A DNA stretch of 64,000 nt, from positions 62,001 through 126,000 of the forward strand of contig JALNZB010000002.1 of the NCBI GenBank assembly GCA_023229545.1, written 5' to 3'. The DNA is from Sulfuritalea sp. GTDB taxonomy: Bacteria; Pseudomonadota; Gammaproteobacteria; Burkholderiales; Rhodocyclaceae. Positions 16,207 through 25,733 of the stretch are shown here, in pieces; the stretch's first letter is position 1; each line of letters begins with the position of its first letter. Position numbers and translations under genes: made by a program. The notes under the pieces were generated by a model. The model was given only the letters and a program-made list of their open reading frames with translations. It was not told the DNA's origin and did no database searches.

Positions 16207-17004
16207 TCATGGCAGCGCCAACTCGTAGTCAATCGTCAGTGGCGCATGATCAGAGAAGCGTCGATCCTTGAAGATCTCCGCATGACGCGCAGCGGCAGCC
16301 AAACCGGGCGTGGCAATCTGGGAGTCGATGCGCCAGCCGACATTGTTGGCCCATGCCTGGCCCCGGTTTGACCACCAGGTGTAGGCTTCGCCGGTCGCGT
16401 CCGGCAGAAGGCGGCGATGCACGTCAATCCAGCCCATGTCGTCGAAGACGGACGACAACCAGGCGCGCTCTTCGGGCAGAAAGCCGGAGTTCTTCTGGTT
16501 GGATTTCCAGTTTTTGAGGTCGATGGGTCGATGCGCGATGTTCCAGTCGCCGCACAGCAGAACTTCTCGCCCGTCGCGCCGGGCCTCGCTGGCGAGGCGT
16601 TGCAGTTGCGGCCGAAACCGATCGAGAAAGCGAAACTTGGCCTGCTGGCGTTCCTCCGAGCTGGACCCCGACGGCAGGTAGAGCGAGACCACCGACAGCT
16701 TGCCAAAATCGGCTTGCAGGTAACGGCCCTCGGCGTCGAACTCGGCGTTGTCGAAGCCTTCGACGATGCGGTCGGGCGCTCGCCGGGAATAGATGCCGAC
16801 GCCGCTGTAGCCCTTCTTCTGCGCAACATGAAAGCAGCCGACGAATCCCGGCGGATTGCGCAACACAGGAGTCAGGTCGACAAGTTGCGCCTTGAGTTCC
16901 TGGACGCAGACGATGTCGGCCTGCTGCATCGCCAGCCAGTCGAAAAACCCCTTGGCGGCGGCGGAACGGATACCATTGAGATTCAGAGTGAGTATTCGGA
17001 GCAT
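16207..17004 (-). CDS. xth: Exodeoxyribonuclease III family AP endonuclease
   Basis: This 265-residue enzyme of base-excision repair cleaves at abasic sites and removes 3' blocking groups. It has LNLNGIRSA (Mg site), the glutamate in VCVQELKAQ, the central GDWNIAHRPIDLKNWKSNQ, and the C-terminal catalytic SDHAPLTIDY. I chose the ATG at 17004 (MLRILTLNLNG). The ATG at 17016 would sit five bases from the divergent pyrE start. The two promoters must therefore overlap the two 5' coding ends. Confidence 0.93.
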   Translation of the reverse strand: MLRILTLNLNGIRSAAAKGFFDWLAMQQADIVCVQELKAQLVDLTPVLRNPPGFVGCFHVAQKKGYSGVGIYSRRAPDRIVEGFDNAEFDAEGRYLQADFGKLSVVSLYLPSGSSSEERQQAKFRFLDRFRPQLQRLASEARRDGREVLLCGDWNIAHRPIDLKNWKSNQKNSGFLPEERAWLSSVFDDMGWIDVHRRLLPDATGEAYTWWSNRGQAWANNVGWRIDSQIATPGLAAAARHAEIFKDRRFSDHAPLTIDYELALP

Positions 17005-17021
17005 GTGCTTCCGCATGTAGA

Positions 17022-17723
17022 ATGCGTTTGATGAATGCGAACGTCGCCTTTGCCGATACCGGCGCTGCCGCCAGCACCGTTTCCAGTGATTTGAGCCGCG
17101 AGTTTATCGCCTTCGCCTGCGAGCTGGGCGTGCTGCGCTTCGGCGAATTCAAGACCAAGGCGGGACGACTGAGCCCTTATTTCTTCAATGCCGGCTTGTT
17201 CAACGACGGCGCTTCGCTGTCGCGTCTGAGCGATTTCTACGCGCGCCGCATCCAGGCGACCGGCGTTCGTTTCGATGTGCTGTTCGGGCCCGCCTACAAA
17301 GGCATACCGCTTGCCGCAGGGACGGCGATGGCGCTGGCGGGCCTCGGGCGCAACACGCCCTACGCCTACAACCGCAAGGAAGCCAAGGACCACGGCGAAG
17401 GCGGCACGCTGGTCGGCGCGCCGCTCACGGGGCGCGTGCTGATCATCGATGACGTGATTTCAGCCGGCACCTCGGTGCGCGAATCGGTCGACCTGATATG
17501 CGACGCCGGGGCGATACCGGCTGCGGTAGTGATTGCGCTTGATCGCCAGGAGCGGGGCCAGGGCACACTGTCGGCTGTGCAGGAAGTTGAACGGAATTAC
17601 GGCATTCCGGTAATCAGTATCGCCACTTTGACCGACCTGATCGATTACCTTGCCGGCAATCCGGAACTGGAAAGCAATCTTGCCGCCGTGCGTGCTTACC
17701 GCGTTCGTTACGGCATCGAGTGA
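17022..17723 (+). CDS. pyrE: Orotate phosphoribosyltransferase
   Basis: PyrE makes orotidine 5'-phosphate from orotate and PRPP in pyrimidine synthesis. The PRPP motif is VLIIDDVISAGTSVRES, and the flexible catalytic loop is YNRKEAKDHGEGG. Length is 233 residues, or 230 from the ATG at 17031. The first 20 residues (ANVAFADTGAAASTVSS) precede the conserved start (SREFIAFACELGVLRFGEFKTKAGRLSPYFFNAG) and look like an unconserved leader. It is divergent from xth and followed 32 bases later by an exported coiled-coil gene. Confidence 0.96.
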   Translation: MRLMNANVAFADTGAAASTVSSDLSREFIAFACELGVLRFGEFKTKAGRLSPYFFNAGLFNDGASLSRLSDFYARRIQATGVRFDVLFGPAYKGIPLAAGTAMALAGLGRNTPYAYNRKEAKDHGEGGTLVGAPLTGRVLIIDDVISAGTSVRESVDLICDAGAIPAAVVIALDRQERGQGTLSAVQEVERNYGIPVISIATLTDLIDYLAGNPELESNLAAVRAYRVRYGIE

Positions 17724-17755
17724 TATTCTGTCCTCTGAGAATTAGGGAGATACCC

Positions 17756-18484
17756 ATGCGTCTGATTTCCGCCCTGCTGTTTGCTTCTTCCGCCCTGCTT
17801 GCCTTGGATGCCGCCGCCCAGACGCGCATCTTTTGTTGCGACGACGCCAGCGGGCGCAAGGTGTGTGGAGACTTTTTGCCCGTTGCGTGCCAGGGTCGAG
17901 CCTATGAAGAGCGCGACAATCGCGGCTTCGTATCCAAAATGGTCGAGGCGCCGCTGACCGAAGCGCAGCAGGCGCGCCGCGATGCGGAGAAGGCCAAGAA
18001 GGAAGAAGACAAGAAGAAGGCCGCCGAGGAACGCCGCCGCACGCTTGCCTTGTTGTCAACCTATTCCAGCGAAAAGGACATCAACTCGGCGCGGGATCGC
18101 GCCCTGGCCGAAGTCGACAAGAACCTGAAGCAGGCCCAGCAGCGGCTGGAAGAGGCGAACAAGAAGAAGAAGAAGCTTGAAAGCGACAAGGAGTTCTACA
18201 AGGGCAAGCCCCTGCCCGAGCAGGTCAAGGCGGATGTTCGCGACAACGAGAAGGAAATCAAGGCGCAGCAGACGGCGGTTGCAGCCAAGGCCAAGGAAAT
18301 GGAAGAAGTCCGCAGCCGCTTTGCCGACGAGAAAAAGCGCTACCTTGAACTGACGGGCAAGAAGTCGACCGAAGCCGTGCCCGCTGCGGAAAACAAGCCG
18401 ACTGCAACCACGCCTCCGCCGGCTCCGGTTCCATCTGCGGCACCCGCAGCGGCACCGGTCAAACCCGCCGCCGAAAAGAAGTAA
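17756..18484 (+). CDS. Exported coiled-coil protein, unknown function
   Basis: This 242-residue protein has a signal peptide (MRLISALLFASSALLALDAAAQ). A Cys-containing head follows (RIFCCDDASGRKVCGDFLPVACQ, four cysteines likely forming disulfides). Residues 65-205 are a Lys/Glu/Ala-rich coiled coil, and the tail is Pro/Ala-rich. The start at 17756 has a GGGAGA ribosome site. The head recalls DUF4124-type periplasmic domains, but I cannot place it. The stop lies directly against the convergent gatB stop (18484/18485), so any terminators overlap coding DNA. Confidence 0.8.
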   Translation: MRLISALLFASSALLALDAAAQTRIFCCDDASGRKVCGDFLPVACQGRAYEERDNRGFVSKMVEAPLTEAQQARRDAEKAKKEEDKKKAAEERRRTLALLSTYSSEKDINSARDRALAEVDKNLKQAQQRLEEANKKKKKLESDKEFYKGKPLPEQVKADVRDNEKEIKAQQTAVAAKAKEMEEVRSRFADEKKRYLELTGKKSTEAVPAAENKPTATTPPPAPVPSAAPAAAPVKPAAEKK

Positions 18485-19936
18485 TCAGGCGCCGAGTTTT
18501 TTCTTCAGCAGGTCGGTGACCTGCTGCGGATTGGCCTTGCCTTTGGTGGCTTTCATGGCCTGTCCGACGAGAGCGTTGAAAGCCTTTTCCTTGCCGGCGC
18601 GATATTCGTCGACCGACTTCTGATTGGCAGCCAGCACTTCATCGACCAGCGCTTCGATGGCGCCGGTATCGGTGATCTGCTTCCAGCCCTTGGCTTCGAT
18701 CACGGCGTCGGCATCCTTGCCGTCACCTGTCCAGAGCGCCTCGAAGACATCCCTGGCAATCTTGTTGGAAATTGTATTGTCGGCAACGCGGCGGATGATG
18801 CCGGCGAGCAAAGTCGGCGCCAGCGGCACGGCGCTTATTTCCAGCCCGTCCTTGTTGAGCCGGGCGGATAACTCGCCCATGACCCAGTTGGCGACCAGCT
18901 TTGCATTTTCCCTGCCTGCCGACTCCAGCGCGGCTTCAAAGTAAGCGGACATTTCGCGCGATGCCGTCAGCGTGGCTGCGTCGTAGGAAGAAAGCCCGAA
19001 TTCAGTCTCGAAGCGCTGCTTCATGGCTTGCGGCAGCTCCGGCATCTCCGTGCGCACCTGCGCGATCCAGTCCGCCGTGATTTCCAGCGGCAGCAGATCG
19101 GGATCGGGGAAGTAGCGGTAGTCGTGCGCGTCTTCCTTGCTGCGCATGGCGCGGGTTTCGCCCGTGTCGGGATCGAACAGCACCGTGGCCTGGCGGATGG
19201 CGCGGCCTTCCTCGATCTCGTTGATCTGCCACTGCACCTCGAAGTCGATCGCCTGCTGCATGAAGCGGAAGGAATTCAGGTTCTTGATTTCGCGCCGCGT
19301 GCCGAATTCCTTCTGCCCCATGGGCCGCACCGATACGTTGGCATCGCAGCGAAACGACCCTTCCTGCATGTTGCCGTCGCAAATGCCGATCCACTGCACC
19401 AGCGCATGCAGCGCCTTGGCATAAGCCACCGCCTCGGCGGAAGAACGCATATCCGGCTCGGTGACGATTTCCAGCAGCGGTGTGCCGGCGCGATTTAGAT
19501 CGATGCCGGTCCTGCCCTGGAAATCTTCATGCAGCGATTTGCCCGCATCCTCTTCGAGGTGGGCGCGCGTCAGTTGTACAAACTTCTCCGTCGCCGTATC
19601 ACCGCTGCCGACTCTTATCATCAGCCCGCCGCCGGATACCACCGGCGTTTCGAACTGGCTGATCTGGTAGCCCTTGGGCAGGTCGGGATAGAAATAATTC
19701 TTGCGCGCAAAGATCGAGCGCGGCGCGATCTTCGCCCCGACGGCCAGGCCGAACTTGATGGCGCAGACCACGGCCTCGCGATTCAATACCGGCAACACAC
19801 CGGGCAGCGCGATGTCCACCGCGTTGGCCTGCACATTCGGCTCGGCGCCAAAGGCGATGCTGCTGCCGGAAAATATTTTCGACTTTGTTTGCAGTTGGGC
19901 GTGGGTTTCCAGCCCGATGACGACTTCCCAGATCAC
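18485..19936 (-). CDS. gatB: Aspartyl/glutamyl-tRNA amidotransferase subunit B
   Basis: GatB binds misacylated Glu-tRNA(Gln) or Asp-tRNA(Asn) and amidates it with ammonia from GatA. The 483-residue protein has the opening WEVVIGLETHAQLQTKSKIF, the catalytic-core motifs YFYPDLPKGYQISQF and EDAGKSLH, and a C-terminal tail domain ending QQVTDLLKKKLGA. I chose the GTG at 19936, preceded by AAGGA nine bases upstream. The open frame continues upstream without family similarity. GatA and GatC are encoded 17-20 kb away, which is unusual for relatives in which gatCAB is contiguous. Confidence 0.95.
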   Translation of the reverse strand: MIWEVVIGLETHAQLQTKSKIFSGSSIAFGAEPNVQANAVDIALPGVLPVLNREAVVCAIKFGLAVGAKIAPRSIFARKNYFYPDLPKGYQISQFETPVVSGGGLMIRVGSGDTATEKFVQLTRAHLEEDAGKSLHEDFQGRTGIDLNRAGTPLLEIVTEPDMRSSAEAVAYAKALHALVQWIGICDGNMQEGSFRCDANVSVRPMGQKEFGTRREIKNLNSFRFMQQAIDFEVQWQINEIEEGRAIRQATVLFDPDTGETRAMRSKEDAHDYRYFPDPDLLPLEITADWIAQVRTEMPELPQAMKQRFETEFGLSSYDAATLTASREMSAYFEAALESAGRENAKLVANWVMGELSARLNKDGLEISAVPLAPTLLAGIIRRVADNTISNKIARDVFEALWTGDGKDADAVIEAKGWKQITDTGAIEALVDEVLAANQKSVDEYRAGKEKAFNALVGQAMKATKGKANPQQVTDLLKKKLGA

Positions 19937-20154
19937 TTCATTTTTCCTTAAATTCTTAAAACCTCTGTTCCCCGTGGTCAACTGCTTTTTCCGGGCTGAA
20001 CGACTTCGATACCGGAGGAGAGTAATCCATGATTCACGCTTGAGCAAGGACGGGACGCCAGCCCCATGGCATGCGACACGCGCGGCATTGGCCGTGGTGC
20101 AAGAGTCGGCGCGGGCGACGCGCCGAAGCTAATGCAGAGCAAGGCGATCCGGTG

Positions 20155-21054
20155 TCAGATCCAGTCGCGCGGCGGCAGGAAATCGGTATAGAGCCTGGCC
20201 TCCTCGCTGCCCGCTGCGGGCTGCCAGTCGTGACGCCATTTTGCGATGGGCGGCAGCGACATCAGGATGGATTCGGTGCGCCCGCCCGATTGCAGGCCGA
20301 ACAGCGTGCCGCGATCCCAGACCAGATTGAACTCGACGTAACGTCCGCGCCGGTAGGCCTGGAAATCGCGTTCGCGCTCGCCATGGGGAGTGTCCTTGCG
20401 GCGTTCGATGATCGGCAGGTAGGCGGCGGTGAAATGGTCGCCGACGCTTTGCGTCAGTGACCTACAACGCTCGAAGCCGCCCTGGTTCAGATCGTCGAAG
20501 AAAATGCCGCCGATGCCGCGCGCCTCGTTGCGGTGCTTGAGGAAGAAGTAGCGGTCGCACCATGTCTTGAACCGCGGGTAGGTTTCGGCGCCGAAGGCTT
20601 GCAGCGCGTCGCGGCAACAGCGATGAAAATGCACGGCGTCCTGCTCGAAGCCGTAGTAGGGCGTCAGGTCCATGCTGCCGCCGAACCACCACACCGGCTC
20701 TTCGCCGTCCTTCCCGGCAAGAAAAAAACGCACATTCAGGTGCGCGGTGGGGCAGTACGGGTTGCGCGGATGCAGCACCAGCGAGACCCCCAGCGCCTGC
20801 CAGTTGCGCCCCGCCAGTTCGGGCCGGTGCGCGGTGGCCGAGGCGGGCATCTGCTCGCCCATGACATGCGAGAAATTGACGCCGCCGCGCTCGAACACCT
20901 TGCCGTCTTCCATGAGTCTGGAAATGCCTCCGCCGCCTTCAGGTCGCTCCCAGGCATCGCGCAGGAAAGGCGCGCCTTCGACGGCTTCGAGTTCGCCGAC
21001 GATGCGATCTTGCAGGCCGGTGAAATAGTCCCGGACCGAGGCGACATCGATCAC
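20155..21054 (-). CDS. hemF: Oxygen-dependent coproporphyrinogen III oxidase
   Basis: HemF converts coproporphyrinogen III to protoporphyrinogen IX using oxygen in haem synthesis. The 299-residue protein shows GGVNFSHVMGEQMP, WWFGGSMDLTPYYGFEQDAVHFH and RGRYVEFNLVWDRGTLFGLQSGGRTESILMSLPP, all family signatures. The GTG at 21054 overlaps the purE stop as GTGA and fixes the start. The much longer frame upstream is a purE shadow. It is the last gene of folD-purE-hemF. An oxygen-dependent enzyme implies at least facultative aerobic life. Confidence 0.95.
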   Translation of the reverse strand: MIDVASVRDYFTGLQDRIVGELEAVEGAPFLRDAWERPEGGGGISRLMEDGKVFERGGVNFSHVMGEQMPASATAHRPELAGRNWQALGVSLVLHPRNPYCPTAHLNVRFFLAGKDGEEPVWWFGGSMDLTPYYGFEQDAVHFHRCCRDALQAFGAETYPRFKTWCDRYFFLKHRNEARGIGGIFFDDLNQGGFERCRSLTQSVGDHFTAAYLPIIERRKDTPHGERERDFQAYRRGRYVEFNLVWDRGTLFGLQSGGRTESILMSLPPIAKWRHDWQPAAGSEEARLYTDFLPPRDWI

Positions 21055-21559
21055 AGGTCGGGCAGCTTCATTTCCAGCACTTTTTCCACCTGTGCGGCGC
21101 GGAAGGCGGTGAGTTTTGCCGCCAGCACCGCATCGGTGCCGGCGAGAATCGCCACCACGGTCAGCGCCGCGTTGGCGGCGCCGGCCTCGCCGATGGCGAA
21201 GGTGGCGACCGGGATGCCTTTCGGCATCTGCACGATGGACAGCAGGGAATCGAGACCCTGCAAGTGCTTCGACGGCACCGGCACGCCGAGCACGGGGATG
21301 ATGGTCTTCGCCGCCAGGACGCCCGCCAGATGAGCCGCGCCGCCGGCGCCGGCGATGATGCAGCGCAGGCCGCGCCCGCTGGCGCCGGCGGCATAGTCGA
21401 AAGCCAGGTCGGGCGTGCGATGGGCCGAGATGACGCGCGACTCGAAGGGCACGGCGAAGTCCCTGAGCACCTTGGCCGCCGCCTGCATCACCGGCCAGTC
21501 GGAGTCCGAGCCCATGACGATGCCGACCAGGGGGCATATGGTGCTGTTGTCAGTGTCTT

Positions 21560-21563
<4 letters not shown>
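21051..21563 (-). CDS. purE: N5-carboxyaminoimidazole ribonucleotide mutase
   Basis: PurE (class I) converts N5-CAIR to CAIR in purine synthesis. The 170-residue protein has GIVMGSDSDWPVMQ, the catalytic SAHRTPD, and the GAGGAAHLAGVLAAKTIIPVLGVP and PKGIPVATFAIG segments. Both ends overlap its neighbours folD and hemF by four bases, so the three enzymes are translationally coupled. No purK is adjacent. Confidence 0.95.
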
Positions 21564-22435
<872 letters not shown>

Positions 22436-22576
22436 ATTGAGTTCCAGGTGGGGTGGCGGGATGCGTCGTCGCAAGCGAATAGCGTCGAATTATCCGGATT
22501 TGCGAGCCGTGCGTCCAGAGACCCGGCATCCTTAAAACGCGACCGGCGCAGGCCGTGCGGATTGCGGCGGCGGTAA

Positions 22577-23182
22577 TCAGGCCTGCTGCCGTTCCAGCCA
22601 GAAAATCGCGGCGACGAACAGGAACACGATGAATTCGAGCACGCTGACCCAGAGGATCATGCGCACGATGCGTCGTTGTCGTGGCGGCATTGCCAGCATG
22701 AAACCTTCGTTCCACCAACGCCAGCCCGGCATTCCACCCCAGCGCGCGCGCCGCACCAGATGACGGCGAATCGCCGCAATCCACGGCACGAGGCTGCGAT
22801 CAACCTCCGCCACCCTGGCGTCTTGCGGATCCTCGATTACCGGATAGTGATCGACCGCTACCAGCCTCGATCCGACGCCGTTTGGCTCGACGGTCAGGGT
22901 GGTGAAACGCTTCAGGCCGGTTTCGTAGCGAATTGCGATGCTGCGCGCCTGCCGCTCGAGCGCGATGTGCGCGGCGGTGTCGACGCGGCATTCGTTCGTT
23001 TCGTTCTTCGCCGCCAAATGGAAGCCGCCGGGCGCGGCCTGCCATGTCTCGATCTCGAGCTGAGGGTTGAGGCGGAACAGGCGCTCGATATCGGAAATGA
23101 ACGCGAACAGATCGTCCGCAGCAAGCGGGATATCCGTCTCGGCGCGGGCCTGGTCGCCCGCGTCGTCCGCCGCGTTGTTCAC
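22577..23182 (-). CDS. SRPBCC-like protein with C-terminal membrane anchor
   Basis: This 201-residue protein has a body that resembles the START/SRPBCC ligand-binding fold: TDIPLAADDLFAFISDIERLFRLNPQLEIETWQ, later LKRFTTLTVEPNGVGSRLVAVDHYP. It ends with a basic helix and one membrane segment (LWVSVLEFIVFLFVAAIFWLE). I chose the GTG at 23182, which overlaps the universal-stress gene stop as GTGA. The ATG at 23209 would overlap by 31 bases. No ligand or pathway can be read from the sequence. Confidence 0.65.
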   Translation of the reverse strand: MNNAADDAGDQARAETDIPLAADDLFAFISDIERLFRLNPQLEIETWQAAPGGFHLAAKNETNECRVDTAAHIALERQARSIAIRYETGLKRFTTLTVEPNGVGSRLVAVDHYPVIEDPQDARVAEVDRSLVPWIAAIRRHLVRRARWGGMPGWRWWNEGFMLAMPPRQRRIVRMILWVSVLEFIVFLFVAAIFWLERQQA

Positions 23183-23643
23183 GGATGCGGAGCAATCAGC
23201 AGGAGACACTTGAGCCTGCGCACCAGCTTTTCGAGGTCCATGCGCGAACGCAGGCCCTCTTCGCCCTTGATGCGCGGCGAGCCGATGACGACCAGTTCGA
23301 CGCTGGTTTCGATGGCGACCTGGACGACGACATCCGCCGGATCGCCGTAACGCATCACCGCCTCGTAGGCAATTCCGCGTTCCTGGCAGTGCGCCTCGAC
23401 CGCCGCCAGCTCACGTTTGGCGTCATTTTCCAGCATGTTCTCGACATAGTCGCCGAAGGCGTCGCGTGTCGAGGCGTTGTTGAGCCAGTCGTCGCCCTGC
23501 ATGCCGGCCCAGAGTTCCGGCACGACGAGGCAATGGACGATGGTCGTGACGCCGGGGGCGGCAAGCTCAAGCGCCAATGTTTCGGCGCGTTTGGCGCCGG
23601 CGGTGCCGTGATGGCACAACAACAGTTTGAGCGGTGTTTTCAT
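23179..23643 (-). CDS. Universal stress protein (UspA family)
   Basis: This 154-residue UspA-type protein opens with KLLLCHHGTAGAKRAETLAL and has the C-terminal ELVVIGSPRIKG. The usual ATP-loop motif G-x2-G-x9-G(S/T) is imperfect (GSPRIKGEEGLRSRMDLEKLVRR), so nucleotide binding is uncertain. It follows a terminator-like hairpin and so probably starts its own transcript with the SRPBCC-like gene. A second USP domain occurs in the kinase fusion 3 kb upstream. Confidence 0.85.
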   Translation of the reverse strand: MKTPLKLLLCHHGTAGAKRAETLALELAAPGVTTIVHCLVVPELWAGMQGDDWLNNASTRDAFGDYVENMLENDAKRELAAVEAHCQERGIAYEAVMRYGDPADVVVQVAIETSVELVVIGSPRIKGEEGLRSRMDLEKLVRRLKCLLLIAPHP

Positions 23644-23659
23644 GTCCGGGAAAACAGAA

Positions 23660-23692
23660 GTCCCGCCCCACCCAAAAAGATACGGGCGGGAC
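23660..23692 (-). terminator. Rho-independent terminator after the small membrane protein gene
   Basis: On the minus strand a nine-base GC stem (GTCCCGCCC paired with GGGCGGGAC) encloses a loop with TCTTTTTGG and is followed by TTCTGTTTTC. It lies 28 bases after the stop of the 42-residue gene and just before the universal-stress gene start, so it separates the two transcripts. Confidence 0.7.
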
Positions 23693-23720
23693 GGGACGGG
23701 TCGTTACAGGAGCAGGCAGC

Positions 23721-23849
23721 TTACTTGCCAACCAACATGACGATGCCGAGGGCGATCAGCAGGGCGAAGATGAGAGAACCCAGGTCTTCCTTGCGGTCGC
23801 TGACGAAAATCGACAGGCTGGTGCCGCGCTCGAATTTTTGTTCCGACAT
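23721..23849 (-). CDS. 42-residue single-span membrane protein
   Basis: The small protein has a charged N-terminus (MSEQKFERGTSLSIFVSDRKEDL) and one membrane helix (GSLIFALLIALGIVMLVGK). A strong GGAGA ribosome site lies six bases before the ATG at 23849. It begins 11 bases after the stop of the YeiH-type exporter and ends just before a terminator. This makes a real gene likely despite its size. It may be an accessory subunit of the exporter, which is inference from position. Confidence 0.75.
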   Translation of the reverse strand: MSEQKFERGTSLSIFVSDRKEDLGSLIFALLIALGIVMLVGK

Positions 23850-23860
23850 GATCTGTCTCC

Positions 23861-25618
23861 TTAAATGAATTCTTTGACAAACAACAGCACCACGATCAAC
23901 GAGCCGACCGCCTTGCCCGTACCCACCACACCGCCGATGATCAGCGGCTTGCCGCCGGCCTGCTTCAGCGCGGCCATGGTGATTTGCATGCCCAAACCGA
24001 TGAGGCCGAACGAGAACAGCCAAGCCAGCCAGTCACGGAAGGCGCTGATGGTCTTGGAACTGTGGTAGGCCGCCTTGCTCGCCTTGTCGATGGCGCTGGC
24101 GGCAACGGCATCCAGGCCTTTCATCTTGCCGACGGCCTTGAGCAGCGTTTCCTGCTCGCGGGTGCTCATCTTCTTGTTGGCGACCAGGTCCGTCAGACCC
24201 TTGTAGGCATCCTCCGGGGTGGCGTGGCGCTGACCGACGTTGATGGCCTTCTCGGTGAAGTAAGCCTGTAACTGTTTGGCGCCTTCGGCATCCTTCAGTC
24301 GCGCCAGTTCGCCTTCGATGGCCTTGGTCTCCTTGCCCTTGAGCAGTTTGTCTTCCTTGATCTGCTCGGAGCTGAAGTACTTGCCCTGGTAGTGGCCGGC
24401 CGGGGTGAAAGCGCCCATGGACGAAAGGATGAACATCAGGATGAAGCCGAGCACGAACATCGGAAACTTGGCAAACAGCACTTGGCCAAGATTCACCTTC
24501 TCGGCGCCGGCTTCGTGCTTGACATACCAGGCGGCGAGCCAGAGCACAATGATGGGTAGGAACAGGACGCGGGTGATGTTGAATATCTCCGCCACCTTCA
24601 GCGTCTCGATGCCGTGCGGGTCGAAGGCCAGTGCCGCGCCGGCGACCTGCGCCGAGTTGAGAATGCCGGTGCCGGCCCAGGCGCCGAACTGCACCGGGCC
24701 CATGTTGAGCAGGTGGCCGACGGTCGGGAAGAGGAACATGCAGCCCACGCCCCAGACCAGGATGGTGCCGATGGTATAGGCGATTTCCGCCGCCTTGGCA
24801 TTGACCACCGGCGCCGCAGCCACCGTGGCCGACACGCCGCAGACGCCCATGCCGGCGGAGAGAACTGCGGTCATCGAGTTGTTCGCCCCCATGCGTTTGC
24901 CCATGAACAGCACGACGCCGACCGAGCCGAGGACGAAGATGCCGATCATGATCACCGACAGACCGCCGAGTTGCGCCAGTTCGGTTGCGCTGTACAGCGC
25001 GCCGAGCAGGATGACGCCGGTCTTGAGGAAGAAGCGTGCAGTGCGCACGCCGTTGGCCGCCCAGCCGGGAATCTTGAAAACGTTGACGACGATGATGCCG
25101 ATGACAATGCCCAGCACCACGTAGTTCAGGTTGAAGATGCTGGCGAAGTTCCAGCCCAGCGTTGGCTGGGCCGCCTTGCCCCAGTTGGCGAACATCGGAT
25201 CCAGGCCCCAGCGCACGACGAAGGCGATGAGCAGGATGAAGGCCATGCCCGGAAAGATCGACATGTAGTAGTCGAAGTTGCCTTCCTTCGGTTTGTTGCA
25301 CATCAGGATCAGCAGGCCGAGCAGGGTGGCGAGGCCGCCGAAGATGAAGCACATCTTGGACTGGAAGGACTTGGCTTCGTCGAACTTCGACTTCGGCATT
25401 TTCATGTCGGGCGCCGGCTTGCTTTCCGCCGCCGCCATCTCGCTGGCGACGCGGAATTCGGCGTCGAATTTCTCCTTGACCTTCATGTGGTCGGAGTAAG
25501 CGCTCTTTTGAAAATATTGCTGTATGCCATCAACGTTGCCGCTGGCGTTGAGCCAGCCCCACAGCAGCATTACCAGACCGATAATGAGTAGCGCTGGTGA
25601 TTTCCTGGTGTAAATCAT
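23861..25618 (-). CDS. Enlarged YeiH/UPF0324-type putative sulfate exporter
   Basis: The core (about residues 125-405 and the last 80) matches the YeiH-type transporter family, with NSMTAVLSAGMGVCGVSATVAAAPVV as its signature and GMQITMAALKQAGGKPLIIGG at the end. The protein is 585 residues, whereas simple members are about 340. The extra length is an N-terminal helix plus a charged loop, and a hydrophilic insert of about 120 residues near 420-540 (KEDKLLKGKETKAIEGELARL onward). The ATG at 25618 has a GGAGG ribosome site. It lies between a rhodanese gene and a 42-residue membrane gene, suggesting a sulfur-compound export unit. The substrate is not proven. Confidence 0.85.
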   Translation of the reverse strand: MIYTRKSPALLIIGLVMLLWGWLNASGNVDGIQQYFQKSAYSDHMKVKEKFDAEFRVASEMAAAESKPAPDMKMPKSKFDEAKSFQSKMCFIFGGLATLLGLLILMCNKPKEGNFDYYMSIFPGMAFILLIAFVVRWGLDPMFANWGKAAQPTLGWNFASIFNLNYVVLGIVIGIIVVNVFKIPGWAANGVRTARFFLKTGVILLGALYSATELAQLGGLSVIMIGIFVLGSVGVVLFMGKRMGANNSMTAVLSAGMGVCGVSATVAAAPVVNAKAAEIAYTIGTILVWGVGCMFLFPTVGHLLNMGPVQFGAWAGTGILNSAQVAGAALAFDPHGIETLKVAEIFNITRVLFLPIIVLWLAAWYVKHEAGAEKVNLGQVLFAKFPMFVLGFILMFILSSMGAFTPAGHYQGKYFSSEQIKEDKLLKGKETKAIEGELARLKDAEGAKQLQAYFTEKAINVGQRHATPEDAYKGLTDLVANKKMSTREQETLLKAVGKMKGLDAVAASAIDKASKAAYHSSKTISAFRDWLAWLFSFGLIGLGMQITMAALKQAGGKPLIIGGVVGTGKAVGSLIVVLLFVKEFI

Positions 25619-25650
25619 TGCTGTCCTCCTGACGTTATTGAGCAATATTA

Positions 25651-25684
25651 CGGCGTGTCGCGAAAATGGTTCCGCGACACGCCG
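25651..25684 (-). terminator. Perfect stem-loop between rhodanese and exporter genes
   Basis: CGGCGTGTCGCG pairs perfectly with CGCGACACGCCG across a ten-base loop, between the rhodanese stop (25734) and the exporter ribosome site. On the minus strand it is followed by TAATATTGC and has no strong T-run. It may be a weak terminator or an mRNA-stabilising element that sets the ratio of the two genes. Confidence 0.5.
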
Positions 25685-25733
25685 CTCGCGACCGGTTGAG
25701 GCCGGCTCTTGTTATGCGCCAAGCCTGCGGCGC

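Noticed and set aside
20101..20124. AGAGTCGGCGCGGGCGACGCG between hemF and gatB
   Set aside because: It may be a decayed repeat copy, but several changes in the core keep it out of the count.
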